From contig OY294068.1 of the NCBI GenBank assembly GCA_958510875.1, forward strand, positions 194,890,315 to 194,954,314: a stretch of 64,000 bases of DNA. Reading direction: 5' to 3'. Every line of letters starts with the position of its first letter. Positions within the stretch are counted from its first letter, which is position 1. Below are positions 9,216 to 20,915 of this stretch, in pieces. Below the pieces are notes generated by a model. It searched no databases. It was not told where the DNA came from and worked only from the letters and a program-made list of their open reading frames with translations. This DNA comes from Endomychus coccineus (Eukaryota > Arthropoda > Insecta > Coleoptera > Endomychidae). Made by a program: the position numbers and the translations under genes.

Positions 9216-11089
9216 AAGGCTTATGAATTTTATGCTAACCATATAATCGAAGGCTTTTTGAACAATGGGTATAAGAAATTTCTCATCTGGATCAGGAAGG
9301 GAAGAATGACGGAATCTAGCAGCTCAATCCCAAATTTTGGCATGACCGCGAGGCATGGACGCATGAAGGGCGACGAAACGCTCTGCTCAATAACTTGAAA
9401 ACGGCCTAAGGTACAACTTTGAATTTTTAAGCCAGTAAGTTTCGAGCATCGTATCTAGTTTGTGTTGAAATTCAAAGAGGAATTCATTCAACTCGATTTA
9501 ACAAGCCATTTCGTTCGACAAACGCCTCGCTCCATCTTAGTTAAATACACATATGAATTAATTCATTCAGATTCAACTTTTATGTGTCTGGATATGGTTT
9601 AGATCAGTTCGAATGTTGCATCTGTTTGGTACGTACTGTATATAAGCGACAGCATATTGTTCAAGCTTTACTGTTGAGGACTTCAGGTACGTTGGAGTTT
9701 CAGGATCACATACTCATAATTACCCAGCTTTGATGTGCATAAAGCTTCAAAGGATATTATTACGTTCAGTCAAAGGAAGTGTATCCGCAAAGATGCTCCT
9801 TAGCAAAAATATAAAATAAATATCGTTCTCTCCTACACGTGCGTTTTTTCCAATTATAGTAACCAGTTTCCAGAGGTAAATTGCACTCAACCGAGTGGAA
9901 ATCAACGACCGAAAGGACACATGTGAAACCTAAATTTCACCCGAAGCACCTGCTTTTTCATTTTTCATCTAAGACAATGATTCTCCAACTAGCGTGATAA
10001 ATTGAAGCTAAAAGATGTGATGGAAGTTATTTGGTTTACGATAATACACAAAGTTATGGAAAACCTGTGATGTGAAATTCGTGTAAATGTTGGATAAATT
10101 TCGATGTTTTAATAGACTCCCCTCCCCATTAAATAAGTAGATAAGAATGAGAGATACCAAAAAATGAACCGAACATTCTCGTTTTTTTTTTCGAGAAAAT
10201 GTCAATGGTGAAATCAGAAGTAATTTGAGAAAACTCGATTTTTCGAGCAGTTCAGTAAGTCATCTCGAAATTTATTCGTTCACTCAGAACGTCCATGTAC
10301 GTCGTTATCGTCGGGACCGTCCTGCCCCTGTATGCATATTCCAGCATTTTAATAGTGCATTTAATCCGATGTCTAGTTACCATGAAAGATATCAGGATTA
10401 ACTCATATAATCTTTGTCAGATTGTGCGGTGATTCAAGCTGCAGCTATAATTGTAAATCGATCTCATTCCCAAGTTACGTTACCGATTTTGTTCTTATCT
10501 TTGTATCTCTGATTTACGCGAGCACGCTTTTACCGATTTAATGGGATTTTTTACGACTATCCCCACCATTTGTTGAGGTAAATATCCTCTTCGAATTGCC
10601 TGCTGAGATTGAGATTTAATTTGAAAACTTCAACGCAGGTACAACGGCATCGTACTTGATTCGGATAATGATATCGAATCATTGTATCCAGCTTCTGTAC
10701 AGAAACAATAAAAGTTCTTAGCTCACAAGAGAGTACACAGCAAGTGATTAAAACCGCGGTCAGTCACCGAATGCGATGTGTCTTTTAGGAAAATTGAATT
10801 AAGAGACTGATCTAACATCTGATTGAATCAAATCTTTTATTCAAATAGGGAGCCCAGTTTCCACGCATCCAAAATGCTACAATTACTGGATTACGATTTT
10901 GATATCAACTAATACTAGTAATTTAATAAAACCTGATTGAATTTCAAAGAAATTTCCAAGCTATTAACTCCTGATGAAGGAATCTCTATCAATATCTCAT
11001 TCATATAATTATTATTAATAATAATTTGATGTAAACAAAAATTAACCTATCTGTCTTGAGTTCAAGCGTATATTAGTTGACAAAGTTTT
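9216..11089. other. no gene recognised
   Basis: The first 200 bp may still belong to the Penelope-like copy after a deletion. The rest is non-repetitive within the window, with moderate CpG at 10250-10560. No coding frame longer than about 65 codons is present. Confidence 0.45.
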
Positions 11090-11199
11090 TGTTCACCAGG
11101 TCGAACAGTGACAACACGTCTCTTATTCCCAGACAGCTGTTTTGCTATTCTCATTAGCTCGTCAGTAGGACGAGGCAGAGGCGAAGTCACTGATCAACC
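11090..11199 (-). repeat. hammerhead-bearing repeat, copy 1
   Basis: About 100 bp align with 33620-33720. Both contain CCAG-TCGA-CAGT, then CCAGACAGCTGTTT, then a hairpin, then a CATCAGT- or CGTCAGT-like block, then GT-ACTG. The outer arms CAGTGAC (11106-11112) and GTCACTG (11186-11192) pair. No ORF is attached, so the carrying family (satellite, SINE-like or Penelope-like) is unknown. Confidence 0.6.
11128..11169 (-). ncRNA. hammerhead ribozyme, decayed core (copy 1)
   Basis: Minus strand: CCTA, core CTGACGA, stem II GCTA-loop-TAGC, then AAAA in place of GAAA, then CAGCTGTC and TGGG. Helix I CCTA/TGGG has one wobble. Stem III is the palindrome ACAGCTGT, with cleavage expected after GUC at 11132. 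The G12 position of the core is A here, which should abolish or strongly reduce cleavage. Stem II is intact although its sequence differs from the copy at 33651, so it has covaried. Confidence 0.6.
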
Positions 11200-11889
11200 A
11201 TCTCCGAAAGAGATCTAATAAAACACCTTCGAAAATGTTTGACGATACTAGATGCTCCAGCACCATTTGTCGGAAATCAGATGTCTCACTGAGAATACAA
11301 TTGACAATGCTGCGCGATTCAAAGAATCGACGGAATAACTATTATTTGTTTGAATCTGTTAGTTGTTTCAATTTAACGAGTGAAGTAGATTGTAATGTCC
11401 ATATTGTTGTAATGCTTATAACATTAGAATATTAGATTATTGAGGTATGAAAGAATATGATTCATTTGTAATCTATTATGAAAATCATATTTGAAAATGT
11501 TTTATATTGAACCATAATTTCAAGTTTTGTCAAGAATGCAAGTGAATTTGTGTCGCTGTAACAGAAGTGATTTCTGATGAAGAAGTGACTTGAAATTTGT
11601 TTGCTCATATCTAATGGAATAGAGAAAAATAATTTTAGCCCGAGCTCAACTGTTGGAGTTCATAAAATGTGCACATTAACGTCTCAACATATTTCTGTTG
11701 GAGATATTATCGAAAATGCGAGAGCTCAAATTTCGATAGAACAACTTTTTATTGGTATCCGACAGATTAAAAACTGCAATGTTGAAATATGGTGGATGCG
11801 CAGGGATATAATATTTATGTTGTGTTTGAATCAAATTATATCATAATGACACACTCAGACTATGATGTCATGAATTTAAATGTAGATTT
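11200..11889. other. no gene recognised
   Basis: Two small frames (11235-11435 and 11601-11846) show no recognisable motif. The sequence is AT-rich and not repeated elsewhere in the window. Confidence 0.45.
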
Positions 11890-13530
11890 GTCATTGTCAC
11901 AGGTGCCTATTGATATTGGTTGGTTGAGATGGTAGCTGACTTAATAGAAAGTGCACTGAGCACTTAGCCAAAGACCCTTGTACACTATCTCCTTCTACGT
12001 TTTCCAGGGGACTTTGACAGGTTCCTAAGATCTGTTTTACGCTTAGATCCTTTATGCCATCGGTTGTGATGATTCTCATATTTAGCCACGTGAAGCTGGT
12101 TCGCATGAGCGCAGGAGATTCAAAAAGAAAGCAGTTCGACGACTCCACTTTGTTTCCCTCGCATCTCATACAGCAGAGGGTGTCACCTATTCTCGGATTT
12201 CCGAGACCTGTGAAAATCTGGGAAATTATTTTGATACTTCGCCCACTCAGCGAAAATATCTCGCTTGCCGTTAGGCCTACTTTAAGCAGCGCTTTGGCAG
12301 TCCGGCAGCCGTTAATGCTTATCCATGCTGAGGCATGTTGATCTATCGGATGATCTGTATACCCCCGTTGTGGGGGATACTAGCAGAGGGATCTTGAGGA
12401 CCGTCCAATCTGGCCCGTCTTCGTCAGTTTGTCCGCTCTTCCATTCCCTTCCCAACCTGGGTGGCCTGACAAGTCTTGTAGACACAGTTGGACTTTTCAG
12501 TGCTTTGCGAATATATCCCATTCGCACGGCCTACTCATCAATAGGTCAGCAAAAGTCTGCCCCGACTCTCTTGTTTATTCTAGACCCATCCGTATACAAA
12601 ATTGACCAGTGCGGCCATTTTATCATTCCTCCCTCGAATGGATAACGATCGAATGTTGCTCTGCGAACCACGAGGCTGTCCAGCGGTTCTAAGCCCAACC
12701 TTTCAGGCTGTCCCCTGAATAAACGGGATTGATCTGCATTCCATCTCTTTGCAGCTGAGCCTGTAGACCAATACCATTGCGAGATTCCTCATCGTCATTG
12801 ATAAGAGTGGTACTCCCAGAGAAGCCCTCAATGCTGCAGTCTGTATTCCTTTCCTCGTGAATGTAATACCTGAGGTAGAGTCCCTATATTCTGTCCAGAA
12901 CTTTATGTACTGTACCCAGATTGGATGTTTTTCACCATACGAGAACTGCATGACTGAATCTTGAGATCATGATAGCTGAGTATATCTCAGTTCCTTGGGC
13001 CGTAAACCCCATTTCATACAAATTGCTCCTACACTGCCAAAAGATTATCATAGCATTCTGGCGCCTAGTCTCTAGTTGCTTATGCCAGATAAGTTTTTTA
13101 TTCTGAGTGACTACCAGATATTTCATAGTCAAAAAAACTGACTCACCCCTCATTACAATTTTCTTCAGAGGCTTGATTTTGTGTCTTCTGGAGAAGATGA
13201 TAATGATATTTTCCTCCAGATGAATATAGAATTTGTTCTCTCTACATTAGACTTCTCTAATTATCAAGGCTTTTTGAACAAGCTCCTGCAAGGTACTCTC
13301 GTAGGCTTATGGTTTGACTTTGCTAGCAGCTCATCCACAACCGAACTCCATAAAAGCTCCCGTGGGATACCATGTCTCTCCGCCGCTTGTTTAATAGAGC
13401 CCCTAGGGGTCTTGTCAAAGGCCCCCTCTATGCCCAAGATGCACCAATGCCGAGTGGAAGGCCGTCTCGACAGCGGAATATTGCAAACTAGTGTCGAAAA
13501 ATAGAATGTTTCTGAAATCAATAATGTACA
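11890..13530 (-). pseudogene. RNase H-bearing non-LTR retrotransposon (I/LOA-like), decayed
   Basis: Read downward on the minus strand. Frame 13264-13521: LGIEGAFDKTPRGSIKQAAE, the RT motif A region. The palm YADD block is deleted at about 13305. Frame 12932-13153: VKYLVVTQNKKLIWHKQLET and a FWQCRSNL thumb segment. Next come ALRASLGVPLL (12703-12951) and, near 12595, the RNase H motif LYTDGSRINKRVGAD with a stop three codons later. The C-terminal Cys/His region is CEGNKVESSNCFLFESPAL (12169 downward). The order RT, thumb, RNase H, zinc knuckle fits I/LOA-type elements. The related fragment at 53495-53825 retains the piece missing here. A plus-strand frame at 12325-12645 is antisense shadow. 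Confidence 0.82.
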
Positions 13531-16294
13531 ATAAGGAATAAGGTTTCATCCCTATACGCATTAACATAGTTTAGACACATCACAATAGATCAATCACACA
13601 ACTCCGTACTCAAGTGAAATCCCTCAACATAAACTTCTAGAGAGAAATTAATGAATGAGATACCATGATGGAGCTGTTGAAGAAAATTTTTAGGGCTGCT
13701 TTTCAGGCAAGATACACCGGCAATCCTTGTAGACATTGGGAGACTATACGAGTCGTAATTGCATTGCGTTTTTAGATTTATTAGTTCAGGTTATTCGCTT
13801 AATGTCTTTCCTTCAACATCATAAAAGCTTTGTAATATATATATAAAGGAAATAAAACAAGGGAGATGTATTTTATTACGTCCTCAAAACGTATTACGAC
13901 CATATTTAATTCGCACATTCATATTAACGTTTGTTACTGGTAATAGTACGTCATTCTTCAATTTCTTTCATTTGCTTATTATTATCCGTATCTGAGAGAA
14001 TCGCAGTTGGTAGCCCGGGAGATCACTCAATAGTTTTGATTGATTGTGTCTACAGAATCCAATAAGCGGGCGACAACATCAATGAACAAGAAAATGTCTA
14101 TAGTTCGGCACACTTAGACTGAAAATAATGTAAAGTTTAAGTTAAAGTAGGGACTGTACCTGCTGGCTTCCGGTCATCATCTTACAAAACGGGAATGATG
14201 TTGTATCTCGGGTCGTGTTCGTTTTTTTGGAAAATGAATGGAACCTAAAGCTGTAGAATTTTACTTTGTTCTGTAGGATTGATATTGTAAAAGTGACATC
14301 TGTTTTTATCTTATTCATTTTTCAACAAATAAATGGAATAATCGGGTGTAAAACTCTGGTTAAATCATAGAAGACCTTCAATTTGAATGTTAAACGAAGT
14401 TTCTCAAAAATAATAAATAAAACGATTTTATACAACTTTAGTTCTCAAATTTTCCGAAAAAAGGAAGTGGAATGTAGATACAACGTTATTAGCTTTCTCA
14501 AACATGGTGACCGGAAGCGACTTTTTAGTTTTGAACTCTACTTATGCCCCCTTCCACTTTGTGCAAAAATCTCGATTCGGGCATTTGTCTAAAATATAAT
14601 TCTGCATGCACTAGACTACTAAAGATGCCGTTATTGGGTAGAAAAATGTGGATCCCTGGTGTCTGTGATGCTATCTAGTTTCATTTGTCCTCACTCTAAT
14701 ACATAGAGAATCAGAGCTTCTTCAGTACCCTTTTGGGGGCACATTTCCAATTCTGTTTATTACCAGATCAAATTCGAAAAGAGAGGTGCTGTAATTATTA
14801 TGATGATGAGATAATTGAAACTTCGATGTGACAATGTTAACATTACAACTTTTTATCCTTCGTATCTTCCCAACACACAACAACAATTAAAAATGACCAT
14901 AAAAAGTTGAATTCCATTAACCAAACAAATTCTAAATATGGTGAAATACTCGTGAAACCAAAAACCATTCTCCTGTTCCCGATTGTGTATTCCAATATTT
15001 CAGGAAAGTTCACGCACAAACACACACGTTTGTGAAAGAGTCGACCTCAAAAGAATGTTTTTCATTAAAATCGTTTTAATTAAAAACGTTCACTCCATCA
15101 TGTGGTTTTCTACTCTCCACTGTACAATCTACAAAGCAGAAAAGTTAATTTCAGTTAAGGTGGCCGTCACGGATAATTTTAATTTCTCTCGCTCGCATGA
15201 ACCTATCTACAACACAGAGAGTATGTAGTTGCCCCTACTAAGTGCCGCATTTGTGCTGAATATGAGATATATTTGATGTTTGTGAAGCTTAAAAATTATA
15301 ATGTTGAGTTCGCTCTCACATGCGTACACGTGCACAATTTAGTTACTAAACGATTATCATCGATTTGCTGGCATAGAGTTACGAAAATGATGTAATATCA
15401 ACTCAATACGAAAATGGAATATTTCCAATTCCTCACCTATGTTTTGGTGCAAGACTGATCATCAAATAGATAAGAAGACTTCCCTAAAGTTTCCACGATG
15501 ATCTGAATGGCTTTTAGTGGTTACATAGTATCTGAAAATTTATTTTAGAGGCTTGAAAATTAAAGAATATCTTATATTGGGCATATTATGTCCACTTAGC
15601 AAGTCCACTATTGCTTTAACCTGTATATAATTATCTAATACAACATTCCTGATTAATACCTCAACAGATATTGAATAAGGAAGAATATATCTATTCAAGG
15701 AGACACAACTCGGCCACAAAAGATGTGCCAAAGCTGATATATTTATAATGTATGTATATACTCTACATGTGAATTATACCCCATAAGACATCAGAAGGTT
15801 GGTTTTCGATTATAAGTCACTTGAGATTCCTAGAAAAGTTGTTTAAATTGATTATAAGCCCCCAAAATATTTAATATTGAATACTCGGTATACAGCGACC
15901 CATTTCGGCCTATATTGATGGAATGTTTGAAGTTCTAATATGAGGTAGAACACAATCCTTGTAAGTGTCATCAAAGATTCTCGCTGGATTACAGTTCAGA
16001 TTACGGTGTCGGGGGCATGTGCCCATGCCATTGTGCAGTGAGAATTTAATATGAATATGGGACGATTGCAATGACGTCATGACTAAATAGTTCAGTGCTG
16101 CCAATACTGAAAGTATATAGCTACCCACAGTTAGGATTAGTGTAGTTTTCAGTTCTTATCACTAAATATTCTCATTATATTTTTAAGAGAGCTTTGATGA
16201 CACCAAGCGTTGAGAATCAAAAGCATGAAGCAACTAGTCAGCATTGATTTTTTTTTAATTTTACAATGGTTTGTGCAGATTTTAGCATTAAAAA
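13531..16294. other. no gene recognised
   Basis: AT-rich, apparently non-repetitive. Frames of 60-81 codons at 14383, 14843, 14983, 15540 and 15910 carry no motif I recognise. ATATATATATAAAGG near 13840 is a low-complexity run. Confidence 0.45.
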
Positions 16295-16805
16295 GCTTAT
16301 ATATACTACTGCTTTCTCATCTGGAGCCCCTATACCATCCAATGAAGCCAGAGTAGCTAGACAGAGATAGATTGATGCAATTGATGGAGATCTTCCAAAA
16401 CTCAAGCTTCCATCTTCTCAAGGAAGACGAATTCCACCATTCCTAATATGATGATGTCAGGTCTATGAAGTCTTCCATATAGATGCTCGGGATCACCACC
16501 AATGGCCTCTCATGATATGATCATGTGAGATTCGTTTCACAAAACTTGGTTTTCTGTTCCGTGCCAACAGGTACTCTACATCCCAGCAGCTCCTCATAAT
16601 CTGCTGAGCACAGCAATCTCGTATGCTGTTCCACCAGAGAAGACTTGACGAATTTCTTCCTACCAGACTTCATTTTCCTATCGCATCCTATGCCCATAAG
16701 CTCCATACCTTTAAAACAAAAATTAGAATGCTCATCTCTAATCTTAACATCCCACTGTTGGCTCAAACGATGTTCTTCGAACATCAAAGGTTTCAATCTC
16801 GGTTA
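16295..16805 (+). mobile_element. Jockey-like copy J2, fragment with deletions
   Basis: The plus strand gives AFSSGAPIPSNEA (just after the RT active site in related copies), then CEIRFTKLGFLFRAN and YSTSQQLLIIC near 16525-16610. It then jumps to RRLDEFLPTRLHFP and the ORF end MFFEHQRF (16623-16800). Related copies read CENRFKKLGFLFRAK and LPTRLHF in the same order, so about 200 bp is deleted. The antisense frame 16521-16796 is a shadow. Confidence 0.75.
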
Positions 16806-18685
16806 GTCAAAATATAAAAAAAACTCTAAGCTATTATCAATGATAATAATGATACTGTCTAAGCCAAACTATAAGCTAAATGAAACACCAATTCACATCA
16901 AGGAAGAATTGAGGTTAATGGTTTTTTCAATTTTAAGGTTCACTTGTCTCCACTTGCTGGAAATCCATCATATTACAAATGAACACTAACTAATACACTA
17001 TAATTAATTTCAAAAAAAACTAACTTTTGGATACTTTCGACAGGATATTATTCAGTACACATTTGTAATAAGTAATAAATTAATCTTTTTATCAACACAT
17101 TTTGTTATTTGCGTTGGGAAATAGCCATGGTCAACTAATTATATATTTTGAACAGGAACAGGATAATAGAGACTGCTTTGAGAAACATATATGATAAATA
17201 TTAATAAATATACACCTAGAAAAAAGTACATGATAGTTGTATGTATTATTATACATCTTGACAGTGTGAGTTCAGAATATTACAACAGAAATGTTGCTCA
17301 TATTGGCAACATCACGTTAGCTGATGTCTATGACGTCATTGCAAATTTATCGTTTCTATACTATATTTTCCTTTTTGAGTCCATTAATAGACGCTTTCCA
17401 GAGGTAAGTAGGCACTGATTGATATGTATCATATCCCTCCATTTAGTAGATTTGCCGGCTTGGATGTCAATAAAAGAAATTGTAAATCCTGGAACACATT
17501 TGACATACTGAACCTCCACTAGACTAGATTGGTTCGGTACATGGAGACCAAGACGGACGTATTGCTTGTGAATGTGTTGGTGAGTCACTCTTGATACTAC
17601 ATTTGTGTTTTTGACTTCTTCCAAGCTTTTTTATTAGACAATTTGATTGGATAAGAACTTCCAAGATTTCCTAATCTCACTCCTCTTGATTTATATCGTT
17701 ACCAATTTCCGTTATGTTATAAATCATTGAATTAATATTTTTCAATAGTTCAAGATCAACCTAATGCGGGCTACGAATGTGAAAATAAAATTTTACTCTG
17801 ATATTCCATGAGCCGGTTCTGTTCATAGTCGCGGTTTGGTGTCTAAAATCACATCGCCCAGACGCTCTGTTAATCTTCTAAATCGCGGCATTAATAGTCC
17901 CCCTTAATAATTTACGGTTCTCGATTTCCTATCAGATTTATTGTTAATGGAAATAATGGCGGATGCTCCGTTCTTTTCTCTTGCATTCTCATTACTTTAT
18001 TAAACATCATTTCTGAATTTATCTGTCGCTTAAGCATCTACCCTGTCCCATTTGTTAGTTTAAAATTATCTCAATGAAACGGCATCGGCATCTCAATGTT
18101 TGCGTTCCTTGAAAATACAAAGCCAGAAGCGGGTAATTCGAAATTAATGATATTACGTGCAATTACTTGCATTACAGTCGATCCGGATAACGTACCATAA
18201 AAGTCAATTGCCAATGAAAATATTGTTATATTCGTGAAACGTATAACATTTTATTATTACGTTATGCCGTTCTATCGGCTATTTCGTTGGAAATCATCAA
18301 GCTGGAATAATACAGTATTATCCCTACGAATGATGAGATTCTTTCAACCTATCATTTTCTGCTGATATAATGTTGTAACAATACTAATTGTTATTATACA
18401 ATTCCTTTTATATAACTGGAAATAATCAGTCCCCTCAGAAAGTGAGTTTCAAAGCATAACATCATGTTACAATTATTCTTAGAAGACAATAGCTGTTGAA
18501 AGTTCATTCTCAATTTATTTTTCAGGTAAATGTTTTTCCGAAAGAAAATTCCACTCTCAATGATTTATTAGCAAATAGTTCTGTTTGTGCAACTGATTGA
18601 TGTTACAGAGTGTGAAACCAACACAACAGGACTGACCTGCTTCTCTACGTGACATATGTTTGGCAGGAATCTATTGAAAAAAAAT
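16806..18685. other. no gene recognised
   Basis: AT-rich and not repeated in the window. A 75-codon frame at 17191-17418 has no recognisable motif. The part at 17810-18330 carries more CpG than its surroundings and looks like single-copy non-coding DNA. Confidence 0.45.
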
Positions 18686-19038
18686 GGGAATCTCTAGCTC
18701 TAGTATTGGACATCTCCAAAGCTTTTTGACCGAGCTTAGGTGTCTTAGGAAAGTCCTGTCATATGGTTTACCGTCACAACTTTATCGCTTACTATCGAGT
18801 TTCCTCTCAGATAAATCACTCCATGTGGTGTTCAATATAGTATCCTCCGATAATGGCTATCAACGCTGGTTTTCCACAGGGAACCAACTTTGTGTCTGCT
18901 CCCTATTAGCGATCCGCTGGGAGTGACCACTTGTCCCGCTTACAGCTTTGCAAATGATGGTGCACTCTATACTTATTTCTCATCTAGAGCCCCTATACCA
19001 TCAATCTAATGAGAGTGAGAGAGGGAGAAAGAGGAGTC
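18686..19038 (+). mobile_element. Jockey-like copy J3, 5' part
   Basis: The frame at 18684-18926 includes LSYGLPSQLYRLLSSFLSDK then SLHVVFNIVSS, the post-motif-A region. In another frame DPLGVTTCPAYSFANDGALY shows the active site with FADD changed to FAND. The copy is cut near 19038 by a CR1/Daphne-like insertion and resumes at 20398. Order and orientation match J4 (46193-46885, opposite strand). Confidence 0.75.
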
Positions 19039-19059
19039 TAATGCATGCATAAATGTATG

Positions 19060-20067
19060 AAGGATGGTATTTTCCCAAACTGTTTGAAAATATCTAAGGT
19101 AATACCTCTACATAAATCTGGTGACATAAATGGAGTTACAAACTACAGGCCGATATCGTAAGTAACGTTATTCTCAAAAATTTTGGAGAAGGCATTAAGC
19201 ATGCAAATTGTTGGTCACTTCGAATGTAACAATTTATTTGCGACACAACAATTTGGTTACAGAAAGTAACGTAATACAACAGGAGCGATTACTGAATTCA
19301 TTATTGAACAAGGTCTACATTCGCTATCACTATTTCTAGATCTAACAAAGGCATTTGACTGTGTTGTCCATGATATACTCTTCAAAACACTTGAAAAATA
19401 TAACTTTGATATTGTTAGCGTCAATATTATCAATTCGTTATTAGCAGATCGCCATCAAGTTGTGTGTATGGATGACAGATGGTCTGAAAAGAAATTACTC
19501 ACGATTGATGTACCCCAAGGGTCCATATTGAAACCTTTATTATTTTTAATTTTTGTTAACGACTTGCCGGAATACTTGGCATTGACGCACACTGTGCTAT
19601 TTTCTGATAATGTAACAGCGTCAAATTCTGGAAAGGATCTAGATCATGGGAAGGAACAGAGTAGAATAAGTATGAATAAAGCCGTGGAATGGTTCTCGGG
19701 AAACGGTCTTTGTGTGAATGAGAACAAAACTGTAAAAATACTCTTTTCCCTGAAGGCAACAAATAGTTTTGATAAATATACAAAAATTTTAGGTGTACAT
19801 ATAGATGATAGACTTTCTTGGAATGTTCAAGCGGATAAACTTATGACAAAATTGAGTGGAGGTATTTTTGTTTTGAGAACCTTATCTCAGTCGCTATCTC
19901 CTCGTGTTATAAAGACTGCGTATTTTTCTTTGATTGAAAGTCAGTTACGCTACGCTATTTTAGTTTGGGGTAACTGTTCTGAAAAAAATGATATTTTCAG
20001 ATTACAAAGGAGAGCGATAAGAATTGTTGCGAGTATGCACATAGTTGCAGAGATAAGTACTCATTGA
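19060..20067 (+). pseudogene. reverse transcriptase of CR1/Daphne-like element
   Basis: RT motifs in order: IPLHKSGDINGVTNYRPIS (19110-19160), SLFLDLTKAFDCVVHDILF (motif A, about 19330-19385), then the open frame 19462-20067. That frame holds VPQGSILKPLLFLIFVNDLP (motif B), VLFSDNVTAS (active site FADD changed to FSDN), GLCVNENKTV and the LGVHIDDRLSWN thumb region. The C-terminus, IKTAYFSLIESQLRYAILVW then GN, fits the family. Stops at about 19160 and 19267 and the altered active site show it is dead. Confidence 0.85.
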
Positions 20068-20370
20068 GTGAGGATTTTCAAGATCACAATACTCGTAATG
20101 AGAGAAATATCCGTACAGATTTTCTGAGACTCAAAAAGTCTCAAAATGGGCCAACATTTGTAGCATTTCAATATTTTAATAAATTGCCCGAACTCATTAG
20201 ATAATTACCATTGAAAGAATTCAAGAAATCAGTTAGAAATATTCTTTTAAATAATATATTTTATTCCACAGAAGATTCTTCTTAAATAAGTTTTTAAATT
20301 CAATATTGTGATCTCATTTATATTTTATAACGACGAGTGTAAACATATTATGTATATAACATGAATAAAA

Positions 20371-20397
20371 TCTATCTATCTATCTATCTATCTATCT
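20371..20397 (+). repeat. (TCTA)n microsatellite, 3' tail of the inserted element
   Basis: Seven units directly follow ATGAATAAAA. It marks the 3' boundary of the CR1-like insertion; J3 sequence (CTACATCCTAACATG) resumes immediately. Confidence 0.9.
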
Positions 20398-20915
20398 CTA
20401 CATCCTAACATGTCCTCATAATCTACAAAGCACCGATTCGACCTGTCCTGGAGCACTGTTCACATATGTTTCGAGATCGGCTCCCAAACATACGCTGAAG
20501 CTCTTGGATTCTATCGAAAAGAGAGCTATTCGTCTGATTATTGGCATTGTACTTACAAATTCATTGCCTCTGTGGAACATCGTAGAAAGGTGGGCGATCT
20601 CTCCCTTTTCTATAGATATTCCCAAGTCGATGCTCATCAGAAGTCTCGTCTGTCGTCCCACCTCAAGAGATTCCAGATACTAGTCACCACTTCATAGTCA
20701 AGCTCGAGACCTATCGAACTTCTTCCCACCAGACTCCATTTTTCTATCGAACGGGGAAGTTGTGAAACTCTTTACCTAGTGAGGTCTTTCCTTATGTCTT
20801 TAACCTCCAAACCTTCAAAAAAAATTCGAATGCTTATCTCCTCCATCAACATCGCACCGCTGGCTCATACAATGTTCTTCAAACACTATAGGTTTCCCTC
20901 TCATTGGAAAAAAAA
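20398..20915 (+). mobile_element. Jockey-like copy J3, 3' part
   Basis: Plus-strand translations in shifting frames give SQHVLIIYKAPIRPVLEHCS and HMFRDRLPN, then SVEHRRKVGDLSLFYRYSQ (broken), VPPQEIPDTSHHFIVKLETY, and the family's ORF end SLPSEVFPYVFNLQTFKKNS. The same blocks appear in J1 and J4. The segment between the FAND block and here is missing, so deletion accompanied or preceded the insertion. The minus-strand frame 20416-20661 is a shadow. Confidence 0.75.

Larger units (their letters stand above)
19039..20397 (+). mobile_element. CR1/Daphne-like non-LTR element inserted in J3
   Basis: The element lies between the two halves of J3 in the same orientation. It starts within RT fingers (GIFPNCLKISKVIPLHKSGD) and runs to a 3' end made of a TGAATAAAA-like tail and (TCTA)n. 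A 5' truncation plus a microsatellite 3' tail is typical of CR1/L2-group elements. No clear target duplication was found. The name Daphne is a guess; CR1-group is the safer level. Confidence 0.72.

Noticed and set aside
12325..12645. 106-codon plus-strand frame as a gene
   Set aside because: It is antisense to the RNase H region of the non-LTR remnant on the minus strand.
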